From contig NZ_SBKQ01000008.1 in NCBI RefSeq assembly GCF_004122145.1, positions 1 to 64,000 on the forward strand: 64,000 nucleotides of DNA. Reading direction: 5' to 3'. The position numbers and the translations under genes are program-made. Below the pieces are notes generated by a model. It ran no database searches. It worked only from the letters and a program-made list of their open reading frames with translations, and was not told the DNA's origin. The DNA comes from Flavobacterium piscinae (GTDB taxonomy: Bacteria > Bacteroidota > Bacteroidia > Flavobacteriales > Flavobacteriaceae). Shown here one piece after another: positions 27,380 to 36,933 of this stretch. Within the stretch, counting starts at the first letter, position 1. Each line of letters begins with the position of its first letter.

Positions 27380-28567
27380 ATGAAAAGAGTAGTAGTCGGA
27401 CTTTCCGGCGGAGTGGATTCCAGTGTTGCGGCGTATTTATTGAAAGAACAAGGGTACGAAGTTATCGGGTTGTTTATGAAAAATTGGCACGATGATTCCG
27501 TGACAATCTCTAACGAATGTCCGTGGTTGGAAGATTCCAATGATGCTCTTTTAGTGGCCGAAAAACTCGGAATCCCATTTCAAACCGTTGATTTAAGCGA
27601 AGAATATAAAGACCGAATCGTGGACTATATGTTCAAAGAATACGAGAACGGTCGAACGCCAAACCCTGATGTACTTTGTAACCGCGAAATCAAATTTGAT
27701 GTATTCATGAAAATAGCCCTTTCGTTAGGAGCTGATTATGTGGCAACCGGACACTATTGCCGCAAAGGAATTCTTGAAAAAGACGGAAAAGAAATCTATC
27801 AATTACTAGCAGGAATTGATAACAATAAAGATCAATCGTATTTTTTATGTCAGTTATCACAGGAACAATTGTCAAAATCGTTGTTTCCGATTGGCGAATT
27901 AACGAAACCACAAGTTCGGGAAATTGCTTCAAAATTGGATTTAATTACTGCCGAAAAGAAAGATTCACAAGGGTTATGTTTCATTGGAAAAGTAAGATTA
28001 CCTGAATTTTTACAACAACAATTACAACCCAAAGAAGGCATTATTATCGAAATTGATAAAAATGACCCCATTTATTCTATAGATAAACCAACTTTTGAAT
28101 CGTTAGAAGAGCAATTGAATTTTGATTCGCAACCCTACCATTATTTACCAACCATGGGGAAAATCGTTGGCAAACACCAAGGAGCACATTATTTTACCAT
28201 CGGTCAACGCAAAGGATTAAATGTGGGGGGTACAAAAGAAGCCTTATTCATCATTGCCACTGATATTGAAACCAATACGATATATACCGGACAAGGTCAA
28301 ACGCATCTGGGATTATTCAGAAAAACATTAAAAGTTCAACCACAAGAAATTCATTGGATACGAGAAGATTTACGATTAAATAATGGAGAAACGATGGAAG
28401 TCATGGCTCGAATTCGATACCGCCAAGCTTTACAAAAAGCAACGTTGCATCAATTTGAAAGTGGATTATTTGTAGTTTTCGATGAACCACAATCTGCCAT
28501 CACCGAAGGTCAATTTGTGGCTTGGAATAGTAAGGATGAATTAGTAGGTTCGGGTGTAATTTCGTAA
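27380..28567 (+). CDS. mnmA: tRNA 2-thiouridine(34) synthase
   Basis: Thiolates U34 of tRNAs for Lys, Glu and Gln. The 395-residue protein begins with the PP-loop [19 protein letters not shown]. The catalytic Cys pair lies in [12 protein letters not shown] and [11 protein letters not shown], and the tRNA-binding C-terminal barrel begins near [13 protein letters not shown]. This is the ordinary form of the enzyme, without fusion. It is followed 29 bp later by a nitronate monooxygenase-like gene. Confidence 0.96.
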   Translation: MKRVVVGLSGGVDSSVAAYLLKEQGYEVIGLFMKNWHDDSVTISNECPWLEDSNDALLVAEKLGIPFQTVDLSEEYKDRIVDYMFKEYENGRTPNPDVLCNREIKFDVFMKIALSLGADYVATGHYCRKGILEKDGKEIYQLLAGIDNNKDQSYFLCQLSQEQLSKSLFPIGELTKPQVREIASKLDLITAEKKDSQGLCFIGKVRLPEFLQQQLQPKEGIIIEIDKNDPIYSIDKPTFESLEEQLNFDSQPYHYLPTMGKIVGKHQGAHYFTIGQRKGLNVGGTKEALFIIATDIETNTIYTGQGQTHLGLFRKTLKVQPQEIHWIREDLRLNNGETMEVMARIRYRQALQKATLHQFESGLFVVFDEPQSAITEGQFVAWNSKDELVGSGVIS

Positions 28568-28596
28568 ATTGGTCTTTTCTTTTTAATTCAATTTTA

Positions 28597-29535
28597 ATGA
28601 ACAGAATAACATCTCTATTTAATATACAATACCCAATTATTCAAGGGGGAATGATTTGGAACAGTGGATATAAATTAGCCAGTGCCGTGAGTAATGCCGG
28701 TGGTTTAGGATTAATTGGAGCCGGTTCGATGTATCCGGATGTTTTGCGTGAACATATCCAAAAATGTAAAAAAGCTACTGATAAGCCTTTTGGCGTAAAT
28801 GTACCGATGTTGTATCCCAACATTGAAAAAATCATGCAAATCATTGTGGAAGAAGGAGTGAAAATTGTTTTCACATCAGCCGGAAATCCGAAAACGTGGA
28901 CACCTTTTTTAAAGGAAAAAGGAATTACGGTGGTGCATGTGGTAAGTAGTTCAAAATTTGCCTTAAAAGCCCAAGATGCCGGTGTAGATGCCGTTGTTGC
29001 AGAAGGTTTTGAGGCGGGTGGACACAATGGAAGAGAAGAAACAACCACCTTAACATTAATACCGATGGTGAAGGAAAATATTACCATTCCGTTAATTGCA
29101 GCGGGTGGAATTGCAACCGGAAGAGGAATGTTAGCCGCTATGATTTTGGGTGCGGATGGTGTTCAAATGGGAAGTCGTTTTGCGGCTTCTGTTGAAAGTT
29201 CAGCTCATGAAAATTTTAAGCAAACCATTATTGATACCCAAGAAGGCAACACTTTGGTTACATTAAAAGAATTAGCTCCTGTTCGTTTGATTAAGAATAA
29301 GTTTTTTAATGACTTGCAAGAATTGTATGCAAAATGCCCTACCACCGAAGAATTAAAAGAATTGTTAGGACGAGCCCGAGCCAAACGCGGTATGTTTGAA
29401 GGTGATTTGGTAGAAGGCGAATTAGAAATCGGTCAAATTGCCGGATTAATTCACGATATCAAACCGGTGAAAGAAATCATTGATTCGGTGATGGAAGAAT
29501 TTGAGTTGGCTAAGAAAGAAGCGGTAATGCTTTAA
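28597..29535 (+). CDS. Nitronate monooxygenase / FabK-like flavoenzyme
   Basis: An FMN-dependent TIM-barrel enzyme of 312 residues. Motifs: IQYPIIQGGMIWNSGYKLAS near the N-terminus, VSNAGGLGLIGAG (phosphate binding), FGVNVPMLYPN, AEGFEAGGHNGREETTT and AAGGIATGRGMLAAMILGADG. The same family includes enoyl-ACP reductase II (FabK); the E-A-G-G-H-N-G motif is shared, so substrate cannot be fixed. Its stop codon overlaps that of the convergent gene at 29532 (shared TTAA). Confidence 0.85.
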   Translation: MNRITSLFNIQYPIIQGGMIWNSGYKLASAVSNAGGLGLIGAGSMYPDVLREHIQKCKKATDKPFGVNVPMLYPNIEKIMQIIVEEGVKIVFTSAGNPKTWTPFLKEKGITVVHVVSSSKFALKAQDAGVDAVVAEGFEAGGHNGREETTTLTLIPMVKENITIPLIAAGGIATGRGMLAAMILGADGVQMGSRFAASVESSAHENFKQTIIDTQEGNTLVTLKELAPVRLIKNKFFNDLQELYAKCPTTEELKELLGRARAKRGMFEGDLVEGELEIGQIAGLIHDIKPVKEIIDSVMEEFELAKKEAVML

Positions 29536-30083
29536 AAAGTGTAACCAATTCTTGCATGTAAATCAACAGCTGCACCTGATCTGTCGCCTCGGTATTCTTC
29601 AAAATAAATAGCATAACCAATCCCAAAACCGGCTTCGTAATTAAAATTGGAATTTCCAATATTTCTTTTAATTGCCCATTTTGGAATAATCGATAGTGTA
29701 CTGATTACATTAATATTATCCACTTTAGAAATATAAAACCAATCTGGACTATAAATAAAATTTAAAGCTAGGAAATTGGAACTGTTATTTTTTATCGAAC
29801 GACCTTTTTCAACTCGTTTATCTAAATTATAATGCCATCTTGGCTCCATTCGGATTGATGGAATAAAAAGTGAAGTAACATCATCGTTATTATTTGTTGC
29901 CAAACCTAAGTCCATACCAATTTCAGAACGTAAACTAAATTTGTTTGCCAAACGAGTCTCGTTAGTTATCCAAGCTCCGAAAAGTCCGGTTTGAATGCCA
30001 AAAATATTTTTTTCAACACTATTATCTTGGGCATTTCCCACAAGATTAAACAACAAAATGATAGCGATAATTATTCTTTTCAT
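29532..30083 (-). CDS. Secreted protein, probable small outer-membrane barrel
   Basis: The 183-residue product has a signal peptide ending in GNAQ and then alternating strands with aromatic edges (FGIQTGLFGAWITNETRL, FSLRSEIGMDLGLA, FNYEAGFGIGYAIYFEEY) and a C-terminal strand AAVDLHARIGYTF ending in Phe, the classic barrel terminus. No named family recognised. It converges on the nitronate monooxygenase gene with four shared bases. Confidence 0.65.
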   Translation of the reverse strand: MKRIIIAIILLFNLVGNAQDNSVEKNIFGIQTGLFGAWITNETRLANKFSLRSEIGMDLGLATNNNDDVTSLFIPSIRMEPRWHYNLDKRVEKGRSIKNNSSNFLALNFIYSPDWFYISKVDNINVISTLSIIPKWAIKRNIGNSNFNYEAGFGIGYAIYFEEYRGDRSGAAVDLHARIGYTF

Positions 30084-30167
30084 TTCTCCAATTTTTCTTA
30101 CGGCTACAAATATATTATTAAAAAGTATTATTAGAATATAGTTTTTTCAAATTTGGATTTTTTTCAT

Positions 30168-30197
30168 AAAAAAACCGTCCAACTTAAAATTGAACGG
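30168..30197 (-). terminator. lpdA terminator
   Basis: CCGTTCAA and TTGGACGG on the minus strand pair with one U-G wobble, followed by a run of seven T. It starts 23 bp past the lpdA stop. Confidence 0.7.
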
Positions 30198-30219
30198 CTT
30201 ATTATTTTGAAAAATATTA

Positions 30220-31608
30220 TTAAAGATGAATCACTTCGCCATACGCATCTGCCACAGCTTCCATTACCGCTTCACTCATAGTAGGGTGTGGGTGAATCGC
30301 TTTTAAGATTTCGTGACCGGTTGTTTCTAATTTACGGGCTACAACAGCTTCGGCAATCATATCGGTTACGCCGGCACCAATCATGTGACAACCTAACCAT
30401 TCACCATATTTGGCATCAAAAATAACTTTTACAAAACCGTCCGGAGTTCCGGCTGCTTTTGCTTTTCCGGAAGCGGTAAATGGAAATTTACCCACTTTTA
30501 ATTCGTATCCTTTTTCTTTCGCTTGTTTTTCAGTTAAACCTACTGATGCAATTTCAGGGGTAGCATATGTACAACCCGGAACATTGCCATAATCAATTGG
30601 TTCAACGTGGTGTCCGGCAATTTTTTCAACACACAAAATTCCTTCTGCGGAAGCCACGTGAGCTAACGCTTGTCCGGGAGTAACATCGCCAATGGCATAA
30701 TAACCAGGGATATTGGTTTGGTAATAATCATTTACTAAAATTTTATCGCGGTCAACAGCAATTCCAACCTCTTCTAAACCAATGTTTTCAATGTTGGTTT
30801 TAATTCCAACTGCAGATAATAAAATGTCAGCTTCTAAAACTTCTTCGCCTTTGGCTGTTTTTACAAAAGCTTTTACACCATTTCCGCTTGTGTCAATTCG
30901 TTCAACAGAAGAATTGGTCATAATTGAAATGCCGGCTTTTTTCAACGAACGTTCGAATTGTTTTGATACATCTTCATCTTCCACCGGAACAATGTTAGGC
31001 ATGAACTCCACAATGGTTACCTCTGTTCCCATGGCATTATAAAAACTCGCAAATTCAACACCAATGGCACCTGAACCCACGACAATCATTTTCTTAGGTT
31101 GTTCCGGCAATGTCATGGCTTGACGGTAACCAATTACTTTTTTACCATCTTGCGGCAAGTTGGGTAACTCGCGAGAACGAGCTCCGGTTGCAATGATGAT
31201 ATGATCGGCACTGTATTCAGTTACTTTACCATCGGCAGCGGTAACATCAATTTTTTTGCCCGGTTTTATTTTTCCAAAACCTTCGATGACATCAATTTTA
31301 TTTTTTTTCATCAAAAATTGAACCCCTTTACTCATTCCATCTGCCACTCCACGGCTACGGTTGATAACGGCTCCAAAATCTTTATCGAATTCTTTTACGG
31401 TCAATCCGTAATCAGATGCATGTTTCAGGTATTCAAATACTTGAGCCGACTTTAAAAGAGCTTTGGTCGGGATACATCCCCAATTTAAACAAACACCGCC
31501 TAAACTTTCTTTTTCAATAACGGCTACTTTAAAGCCCAATTGCGAGGCACGAATAGCAGTTACATAACCACCCGGACCACTACCTAAAACAATAATATCG
31601 TATTTCAT
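30220..31608 (-). CDS. lpdA: Dihydrolipoyl dehydrogenase
   Basis: The E3 subunit of 2-oxoacid dehydrogenase and glycine-cleavage complexes, reoxidising dihydrolipoamide with NAD. The 462-residue protein has the FAD-binding YDIIVLGSGPGGYVTAIRAS, the redox-active disulfide in GGVCLNWGCIPTKALL, the NAD-binding MIVVGSGAIGVEFASFYNAM, and the C-terminal catalytic HPHPTMSEAVMEA. No other complex subunit is adjacent; E3 is often unlinked in flavobacteria. Its upstream leader holds the second copy of an ACTGACAAC-type repeat. Confidence 0.96.
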   Translation of the reverse strand: MKYDIIVLGSGPGGYVTAIRASQLGFKVAVIEKESLGGVCLNWGCIPTKALLKSAQVFEYLKHASDYGLTVKEFDKDFGAVINRSRGVADGMSKGVQFLMKKNKIDVIEGFGKIKPGKKIDVTAADGKVTEYSADHIIIATGARSRELPNLPQDGKKVIGYRQAMTLPEQPKKMIVVGSGAIGVEFASFYNAMGTEVTIVEFMPNIVPVEDEDVSKQFERSLKKAGISIMTNSSVERIDTSGNGVKAFVKTAKGEEVLEADILLSAVGIKTNIENIGLEEVGIAVDRDKILVNDYYQTNIPGYYAIGDVTPGQALAHVASAEGILCVEKIAGHHVEPIDYGNVPGCTYATPEIASVGLTEKQAKEKGYELKVGKFPFTASGKAKAAGTPDGFVKVIFDAKYGEWLGCHMIGAGVTDMIAEAVVARKLETTGHEILKAIHPHPTMSEAVMEAVADAYGEVIHL

Positions 31609-31685
31609 TATCTATGGATTTTTTCGTAATTACAGTTTGCGAATTTAATGATTTAATATGTTTTTAAAAAGTTTTTTGATAAACA

Positions 31686-31733
31686 GTTTTCGGTTGTCCG
31701 TTGTCTGTTTTCGGATAACTGACAACAGACAAC
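31686..31733. repeat. Degenerate ACTGACAAC repeat (copy 2)
   Basis: It starts with the same 13 bp GTTTTCGGTTGTC as copy 1 at 21165 and has the same tail type (AACTGACAAC, AGACAAC). The two ends can pair as an imperfect hairpin. It lies between the ABC exporter stop and lpdA start. Confidence 0.7.
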
Positions 31734-31736
31734 TTT

Positions 31737-33485
31737 CTAATGTTCCGTTACAAATTGCGAATCGTATAAATTTTTATAAAATCCTTTTTCGTTTAATAAG
31801 AGTTCAGCATGTTTGCCTTGTTCAACGATTTTTCCTTTATCCATCACAATAATTTTATCGGCATTCACAATAGTAGCAAGGCGGTGTGCTATAACAATGG
31901 AAGTCCTTCCTTTGGTTATTTTTTCTGTCGCTCTTTGAATTAATTCTTCAGAATACGTATCGATAGAAGAGGTAGCTTCGTCCAAAATTAAAATACTCGG
32001 ATTGCTCACATAAGCACGAAGAAAAGCAATCAATTGGCGTTGTCCGGAAGAAAGCATCACACCACGTTCTTTTACATTATAATCATAGTCATTGGGCAAA
32101 GTCATGATGAATTCATGAACGCCAATTTTTTGGGCTGCTTCAATAACATCCTCTCTGGTAATGTTTGGATTATCGAGTGTAATATTATTCAGAATGGTGT
32201 CAGCAAACAGAAAAACATCCTGCAAAACTACAGCAATTTGCTTGCGTAAACTTTTCAATTCAAAGGTTTTAATGTCTTTTCCATCGATGGAAATGGAACC
32301 ACTTTGAATTTCGTAAAATCGATTTAATAAATTAATTATGGTTGATTTTCCTGCACCGGTGGAGCCTACAATAGCGATGGTTTCGCCCGGATTGACTTCT
32401 AAATTTATACCTTTAATTACTTCTTCCTCTTCAATATAACCAAAACGAACCTCTTGAAAAGATAATTTTCCTTCAAAATGTGGAGCTTCAACCGTTCCGT
32501 TTTCCTGCACTTGGTCTTGCATATCTAAAATGGCAAAAACACGATTGGCGGCTATCATCCCCATTTGCATCTCGTTGAATTTATCGGCAATTTGTCGAAG
32601 CGGGTTGAATAACATCCCAATCAACATCGTATACGTAAATAAATCTCCAAAAGTGGTGGTTGTTTCTCCTCCAATCAACGATAAACCACCAAAATAGACC
32701 ACAAAAGCTAAGGTGAAATAGGTAACCAAGTCGGCAATCGGAAAGAAAATAGAGTTATACCAAACTGTTTTTATCCATGCTTTATTGTGTTTGTCATTAA
32801 TGACTTTAAACTTTTCATAATCAATTTGTTCTCTTGAAAAAAGTTGAACAACTTTCATTCCGGTCACTCTTTCCTGCACAAATGTGTTGATGTTTGCCAC
32901 TTGTGTTCGCACTTCTTCAAATGCCGATTTCATTTTTAATTGAAAAATTCGGGTGGCATAAATTAAAATGGGCATGGCCAAAATAGCAATCCATGAAAGT
33001 TTCCAATTCATATAAAACATGACAAAAATAACAGCCACCATTTTCATTAAATCACTGATAATCATGAATAATCCTTGACTGAAAATACGAGCAATGGCTT
33101 CAATATCTGAAACGGAACGAGTGACCAATTGACCAACCGGAGAATGGTCGTAATATTTCATTTTAAACCGAAGCATGTGGTCAAAAAGCTTGATTCGGAT
33201 GTCGCGAACAATATCTTGGCCTAGCCAATTGGCCCAATAGACAAAATAAAATTGCGATAGTACTTCAAGAATTAATACAATTCCCATTAATAATATATAA
33301 AACATCAAGCCCTGACTGTCATTTGTTTTGATATAATCATCAACTGTATTTTTCAATAAATAGGGACGAAGAGCGGCAAAAACAGAAAGTCCGATTGCCC
33401 AAAATATTACTCCTTTAAACCGCCATTGATAGGGTTTGGTATAGAATAAAATTCGTTTGAATAATTGAGTATCAAATGCTTTCAT
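31737..33485 (-). CDS. ABC exporter (fused membrane and ATPase domains)
   Basis: A 582-residue half-transporter of the MsbA/LmrA type, probably a homodimer. Six helices in the first 320 residues, then the ATPase with Walker A IVGSTGAGKST, signature VMLSSGQRQLIAFLRAY and Walker B ILILDEATSSIDTYS, and the switch AHRLATI. Lipid or drug export is possible; no substrate can be inferred. Its start codon overlaps the stop of truA (ATGA), so the two are coupled although not functionally related. Confidence 0.92.
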   Translation of the reverse strand: MKAFDTQLFKRILFYTKPYQWRFKGVIFWAIGLSVFAALRPYLLKNTVDDYIKTNDSQGLMFYILLMGIVLILEVLSQFYFVYWANWLGQDIVRDIRIKLFDHMLRFKMKYYDHSPVGQLVTRSVSDIEAIARIFSQGLFMIISDLMKMVAVIFVMFYMNWKLSWIAILAMPILIYATRIFQLKMKSAFEEVRTQVANINTFVQERVTGMKVVQLFSREQIDYEKFKVINDKHNKAWIKTVWYNSIFFPIADLVTYFTLAFVVYFGGLSLIGGETTTTFGDLFTYTMLIGMLFNPLRQIADKFNEMQMGMIAANRVFAILDMQDQVQENGTVEAPHFEGKLSFQEVRFGYIEEEEVIKGINLEVNPGETIAIVGSTGAGKSTIINLLNRFYEIQSGSISIDGKDIKTFELKSLRKQIAVVLQDVFLFADTILNNITLDNPNITREDVIEAAQKIGVHEFIMTLPNDYDYNVKERGVMLSSGQRQLIAFLRAYVSNPSILILDEATSSIDTYSEELIQRATEKITKGRTSIVIAHRLATIVNADKIIVMDKGKIVEQGKHAELLLNEKGFYKNLYDSQFVTEH

Positions 33486-34222
33486 TCGGTGCTATAGGGA
33501 TATAAAATTCGGGTTAAATAGAGTCCGTGAGCCGGTGCAGAAAACCCTGCCTGACTCCGGTTTTTACTTTCGATGATGGTTCGCAAGTCTTCCGGTTCAA
33601 TTTTTCCTTGGCCAATATTGATCATAGTTCCAACGATGGCTCGCACCATATTTCGCAAAAAACGATCAGCAGTTATTGTAAAAATTAATTGGTTGTCTCT
33701 CTGTTTCCAAAAAGCATTTTTTATTTTACAATTAAATGTAAACACATCCGTATTCACTTTTGAAAAACATTCAAAATCGGTATATTCTACTAAAATTTTG
33801 GTGGCTTGGTTCATTTTTTCCAAATTTAAAGGATAAAAATGATACCAGCTTAATTCGTTAATAAAAGCATCTTTGGTGGAATGAATGAGGTATTCGTAAG
33901 TTCTTTCGATGGCATCAAAACGGGCATGAGCTTCTGCTTCAACTTCAAAAATCGAATAGATTACAATATCTTTTGGTAGATAGGAATTGAGTTTAGGGAC
34001 CCAAAAATCACTATCAATTTCTTCTTCAAAATCAAAATGAGCAAACATTTCTTTGGCATGAACACCGGCGTCTGTTCGACCGGCAGCCACAATTTCAATT
34101 TTATTTTTAAGTAAAAGCGAAAGTGCTTTTTCCAAAGTTTCTTGTACAGAAACGGCATTAGGTTGTGTTTGCCACCCGTGGTAATTGGTTCCGTTATAGG
34201 CTAGTTTGATAAAGTATCTCAT
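33482..34222 (-). CDS. truA: tRNA pseudouridine synthase A
   Basis: Forms pseudouridine at positions 38-40 of tRNA anticodon stems. The 246-residue protein carries IKLAYNGTNYHGWQTQPNA at the N-terminus, the catalytic Asp motif AAGRTDAGVHAKEMFAHF, and the later FLRNMVRAIVGTMINIGQGK. It has a good promoter upstream (34234-34263) and overlaps the following ABC gene by four bases. Confidence 0.96.
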   Translation of the reverse strand: MRYFIKLAYNGTNYHGWQTQPNAVSVQETLEKALSLLLKNKIEIVAAGRTDAGVHAKEMFAHFDFEEEIDSDFWVPKLNSYLPKDIVIYSIFEVEAEAHARFDAIERTYEYLIHSTKDAFINELSWYHFYPLNLEKMNQATKILVEYTDFECFSKVNTDVFTFNCKIKNAFWKQRDNQLIFTITADRFLRNMVRAIVGTMINIGQGKIEPEDLRTIIESKNRSQAGFSAPAHGLYLTRILYPYSTE

Positions 34223-34233
34223 ATTTCAATCCA

Positions 34234-34263
34234 CAAAGATAATTGAATTGAAATTGTATCAAA
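34234..34263 (-). promoter_or_regulatory. truA promoter
   Basis: On the minus strand TTTG (34260-34263), an 18-bp spacer and TATCTTTG (34234-34241) give a full Bacteroidetes promoter, 11 bp from the start codon. Confidence 0.65.
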
Positions 34264-34390
34264 TTTAAGGGGTATATAATTTTACGTTAAACTTTGGAGA
34301 GATGGAAGATTGAGGATGGAAATTCACTCACGAACACAGTTTTCACTTGTAAAATCTTTGTATCTTCGTATTCCCTTGAAAATTTAAAAA

Positions 34391-34888
34391 TTGAAAAAAA
34401 TTCTTCTTCTTTCTGATACACATAGTTATTTGGATGAAAAAATTCTCAAGTATGTCCGTTTAGCCGATGAAGTCTGGCATGCCGGAGATATTGGTGATTT
34501 GGCAGTGACCGATGAAATTAAAAAATTTAAACCACTACGGGCGGTTTATGGCAATATCGATAACGACAAAGCTCGAATGGAATTTCCGATGAACAATCGT
34601 TTTTTTTGTGAAGGAGTGGAGGTTTTAATCACGCATATTGGTGGTTATCCCGGAAAATATAATCAAGCGATTCGGGAAGAACTTCGAAAAAATCCGCCAA
34701 AGCTATTTATTTGTGGTCATTCGCATATTTTAAAAGTTCAATTTGATAAAACGTTGAATATGTTACACATGAATCCGGGAGCCGCCGGAATTCACGGATT
34801 TCATCAAGTACGAACAATGCTGCGATTTGAAATTGACGGAGAACAAATTAAAGCCTTGGAAATTATAGAAATGGAAAAGAAAATTTAA
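34391..34888 (+). CDS. YfcE-family metallophosphoesterase
   Basis: A 165-residue calcineurin-like phosphodiesterase. All metal-binding motifs are present: KILLLSDTHSYLD, VWHAGDIGDL, VYGNIDND, VLITHIGGYPGKY and CGHSHILK. The only start that keeps the first strand is the TTG at 34391. In the family, activity is on model phosphodiesters and the natural substrate is not settled. Its TAA shares four bases with the stop of the convergent histidine kinase gene. Confidence 0.9.
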   Translation: MKKILLLSDTHSYLDEKILKYVRLADEVWHAGDIGDLAVTDEIKKFKPLRAVYGNIDNDKARMEFPMNNRFFCEGVEVLITHIGGYPGKYNQAIREELRKNPPKLFICGHSHILKVQFDKTLNMLHMNPGAAGIHGFHQVRTMLRFEIDGEQIKALEIIEMEKKI

Positions 34889-36636
34889 TGAGGAATCTGT
34901 AATTTAATGTAAACCAATGTTCCTGCATTTAGTTTTGAATTAATGGTAATTTTGCCTTTAAGGTTTTTTACACGGGCTTTAATCTGAGTAAGACCAAAAC
35001 CGTCGCTGCAAAAGGTTTTTGTGCTGTCAAACCCTTTTCCGTTATCTTCTACGTTGATGATGATTTGATTATTTCGTTCTTCCAATGTGATGTAACCACT
35101 GGTTGCTTTACTATGTTTTACAATATTATTCACAAGTTCAGTGATGATGAAATAGACTTTGGTTTCAAATTCTTCGTTGTATCTTTTTTGGTTCGAATCG
35201 AAAAAGTTAAAGGTAAAATGGATAATAGAATTTGAATTTTTTTCGCATAAATCTTGTACAGCGTAGTATAAACCCAATTTCGCTAAAACAGGTGGTACTA
35301 ATTCATGAGATAAATCACGTACTTGATCATGAGCTTCTTTCAAGAGTGATCTAGCTTTTAGAATTTCTTCCGGAGTTTCGCCTTTTTGCCCAACTAAATA
35401 AGCGGATAAATGCAAACCGGCAGACGAGAGTAAAGCACTAATGTTGTCGTGAAGTACTTCAGAGAGTTTTTTTCGTTCAATTTCTTGTCCGTCAATAGAG
35501 GCGTTGATGATGTTTTCCTGAATTTCACTATCTAATTCTTTGATTTTGTTGCGTTGTTTTAATTGTAAGTTTTGATAAAAGAAATAAAACAACACCAAAC
35601 TGAACCCAAATAAAGCTACAAATATGAAAATGATTTTTCTGTTTCGACTTTGTCTTTCTTCCAGTTGTTTCGATTTTTCTTTGAATTCATCCTCAACCTT
35701 TTCAATGATGTATTTAGTTTCTATTTCACGTATTTTATCATTTAGGTTTTCATTGTATAACATTTTACTATAATCCAAGGCTAAAGAACTATTGAAATTA
35801 GCACGTTTGTAATCGCCCAATTGTTCATAGGCATAAACTAGATTACTATATAATTCTACATAGTCAAAAGTACTTAAATCATCTTTGAAATCTTTTTTTA
35901 TTTTTTCGTATGTATCAGCCCCTTTTTTAAAATCATTTTCAAATTGCATGTAGTAATATCCGTAATTACTTAATGATGAGATGATTAGTTTTTTGTTGTT
36001 TATTTTAATGGCATAACTATAACTACTATCTAAATAAGATTTAGCCATTGAATGCTTATTAATCAATGTGTAATAAACAAAATGATTATTATAACTGCCA
36101 GCAATCCCAAAAGGCGAGTTGACCAATTTGTCCAACTCAAATTTCTTTTTCATGTAAATATATGAGCTGTCAACTTTATTTACAGTGTGTAGCCTGAAAA
36201 GATTCTGATAAATATTTTTAAGAGAAGCGGTGTCTTTTTCTGTTAAAGCTATACGTTTTGCTTTGTAATAATTTTTAAAAGCTTTTAAAGTGTCACCGAT
36301 AATAGAATAATGTGTTGCAATTTGTTCGATTATTTCTGCTTTACCACGTAATTTGTTTTTTTCAGAAATAGACAAAGCCTTGTAAAGTGTACCTAGCGAT
36401 TTGTCGTGATCGTTTAGAGTTCCATAAAGTTTTGATTTACGAACAGAAATTTTACAGAAATCTTGATATTTTTTTTGATTTAAATATTCTTCAGATTTGT
36501 TTTTCGCATAATTTATAGCTTTTGTTAATTCTTTTTTTTCAGAATAATAATCTATTGAATCAATCATCGACTGACTTACAGCTATTGTTAATCCTAGAAA
36601 AAAAAAGAAAAAAAGCAAAAAAAACTTATCCATCAA
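34885..36636 (-). CDS. TPR-containing sensor histidine kinase
   Basis: The 583-residue kinase has a signal/anchor (residues 2-22), a periplasmic TPR-like helical region (to about 310), a coiled coil, one membrane helix (about 334-354), and a NarL-type kinase core: phospho-acceptor His at about 396 in KKLSEVLHDNISALLSSAGL, N-box ITELVNNIVKHSKA and G-box VEDNGKGFD, then GFGLTQIKARVKNLKG. It should phosphorylate the response regulator encoded two genes upstream. Its start overlaps the 3' end of the 101-residue gene by 11 bp. The stop converges on the YfcE gene. Confidence 0.9.
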   Translation of the reverse strand: MMDKFFLLFFFFFLGLTIAVSQSMIDSIDYYSEKKELTKAINYAKNKSEEYLNQKKYQDFCKISVRKSKLYGTLNDHDKSLGTLYKALSISEKNKLRGKAEIIEQIATHYSIIGDTLKAFKNYYKAKRIALTEKDTASLKNIYQNLFRLHTVNKVDSSYIYMKKKFELDKLVNSPFGIAGSYNNHFVYYTLINKHSMAKSYLDSSYSYAIKINNKKLIISSLSNYGYYYMQFENDFKKGADTYEKIKKDFKDDLSTFDYVELYSNLVYAYEQLGDYKRANFNSSLALDYSKMLYNENLNDKIREIETKYIIEKVEDEFKEKSKQLEERQSRNRKIIFIFVALFGFSLVLFYFFYQNLQLKQRNKIKELDSEIQENIINASIDGQEIERKKLSEVLHDNISALLSSAGLHLSAYLVGQKGETPEEILKARSLLKEAHDQVRDLSHELVPPVLAKLGLYYAVQDLCEKNSNSIIHFTFNFFDSNQKRYNEEFETKVYFIITELVNNIVKHSKATSGYITLEERNNQIIINVEDNGKGFDSTKTFCSDGFGLTQIKARVKNLKGKITINSKLNAGTLVYIKLQIPH

Positions 36637-36931
36637 TCAAAATTTTCATTTTTGGTCTTATTGCAGTTCCATCACCCCAACCATTCCCTGTAGGGTCATA
36701 AATTTGTTGTACAAAAACAATTTCAATTTGACCATTGTATTGTGTGCAATTAATTGTATCAGATATATAATTTGAAGACGGTTGAGTTTGTCCTTTTTGA
36801 AGTTTGATTTCAACTGAATATACACCATCTTTTTGTGTGAAGCTAATATCACAATTATCTGGAAAGTAATAGGTTAGTTTGTAATTGTCTGTATCTATTC
36901 GTTCTGTTAAATAAGTATTTAATAGTTCCAT
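36626..36931 (-). CDS. Small protein of unknown function between response regulator and kinase
   Basis: The 101-residue product has no signal peptide and no membrane segment. It looks beta-rich, with YKLTYYFPDNCDISF, YSVEIKLQKGQ, QIEIVFVQQIY and a Gly/Trp-rich turn PTGNGWGDGTAIRPKM. I do not recognise a family. It begins 2 bp after the response regulator stop, and its own end overlaps the kinase start by 11 bp, so it is translated in a tight three-gene unit. The spacing makes it a real gene rather than a chance frame. A role in tuning the phosphorelay is inference from position only. Confidence 0.75.
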   Translation of the reverse strand: MELLNTYLTERIDTDNYKLTYYFPDNCDISFTQKDGVYSVEIKLQKGQTQPSSNYISDTINCTQYNGQIEIVFVQQIYDPTGNGWGDGTAIRPKMKILIDG

Positions 36932-36933
36932 AG

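Noticed and set aside
28641..29087. Minus-strand 148-residue frame inside the nitronate monooxygenase gene
   Set aside because: Antisense shadow of a gene with strong family motifs.
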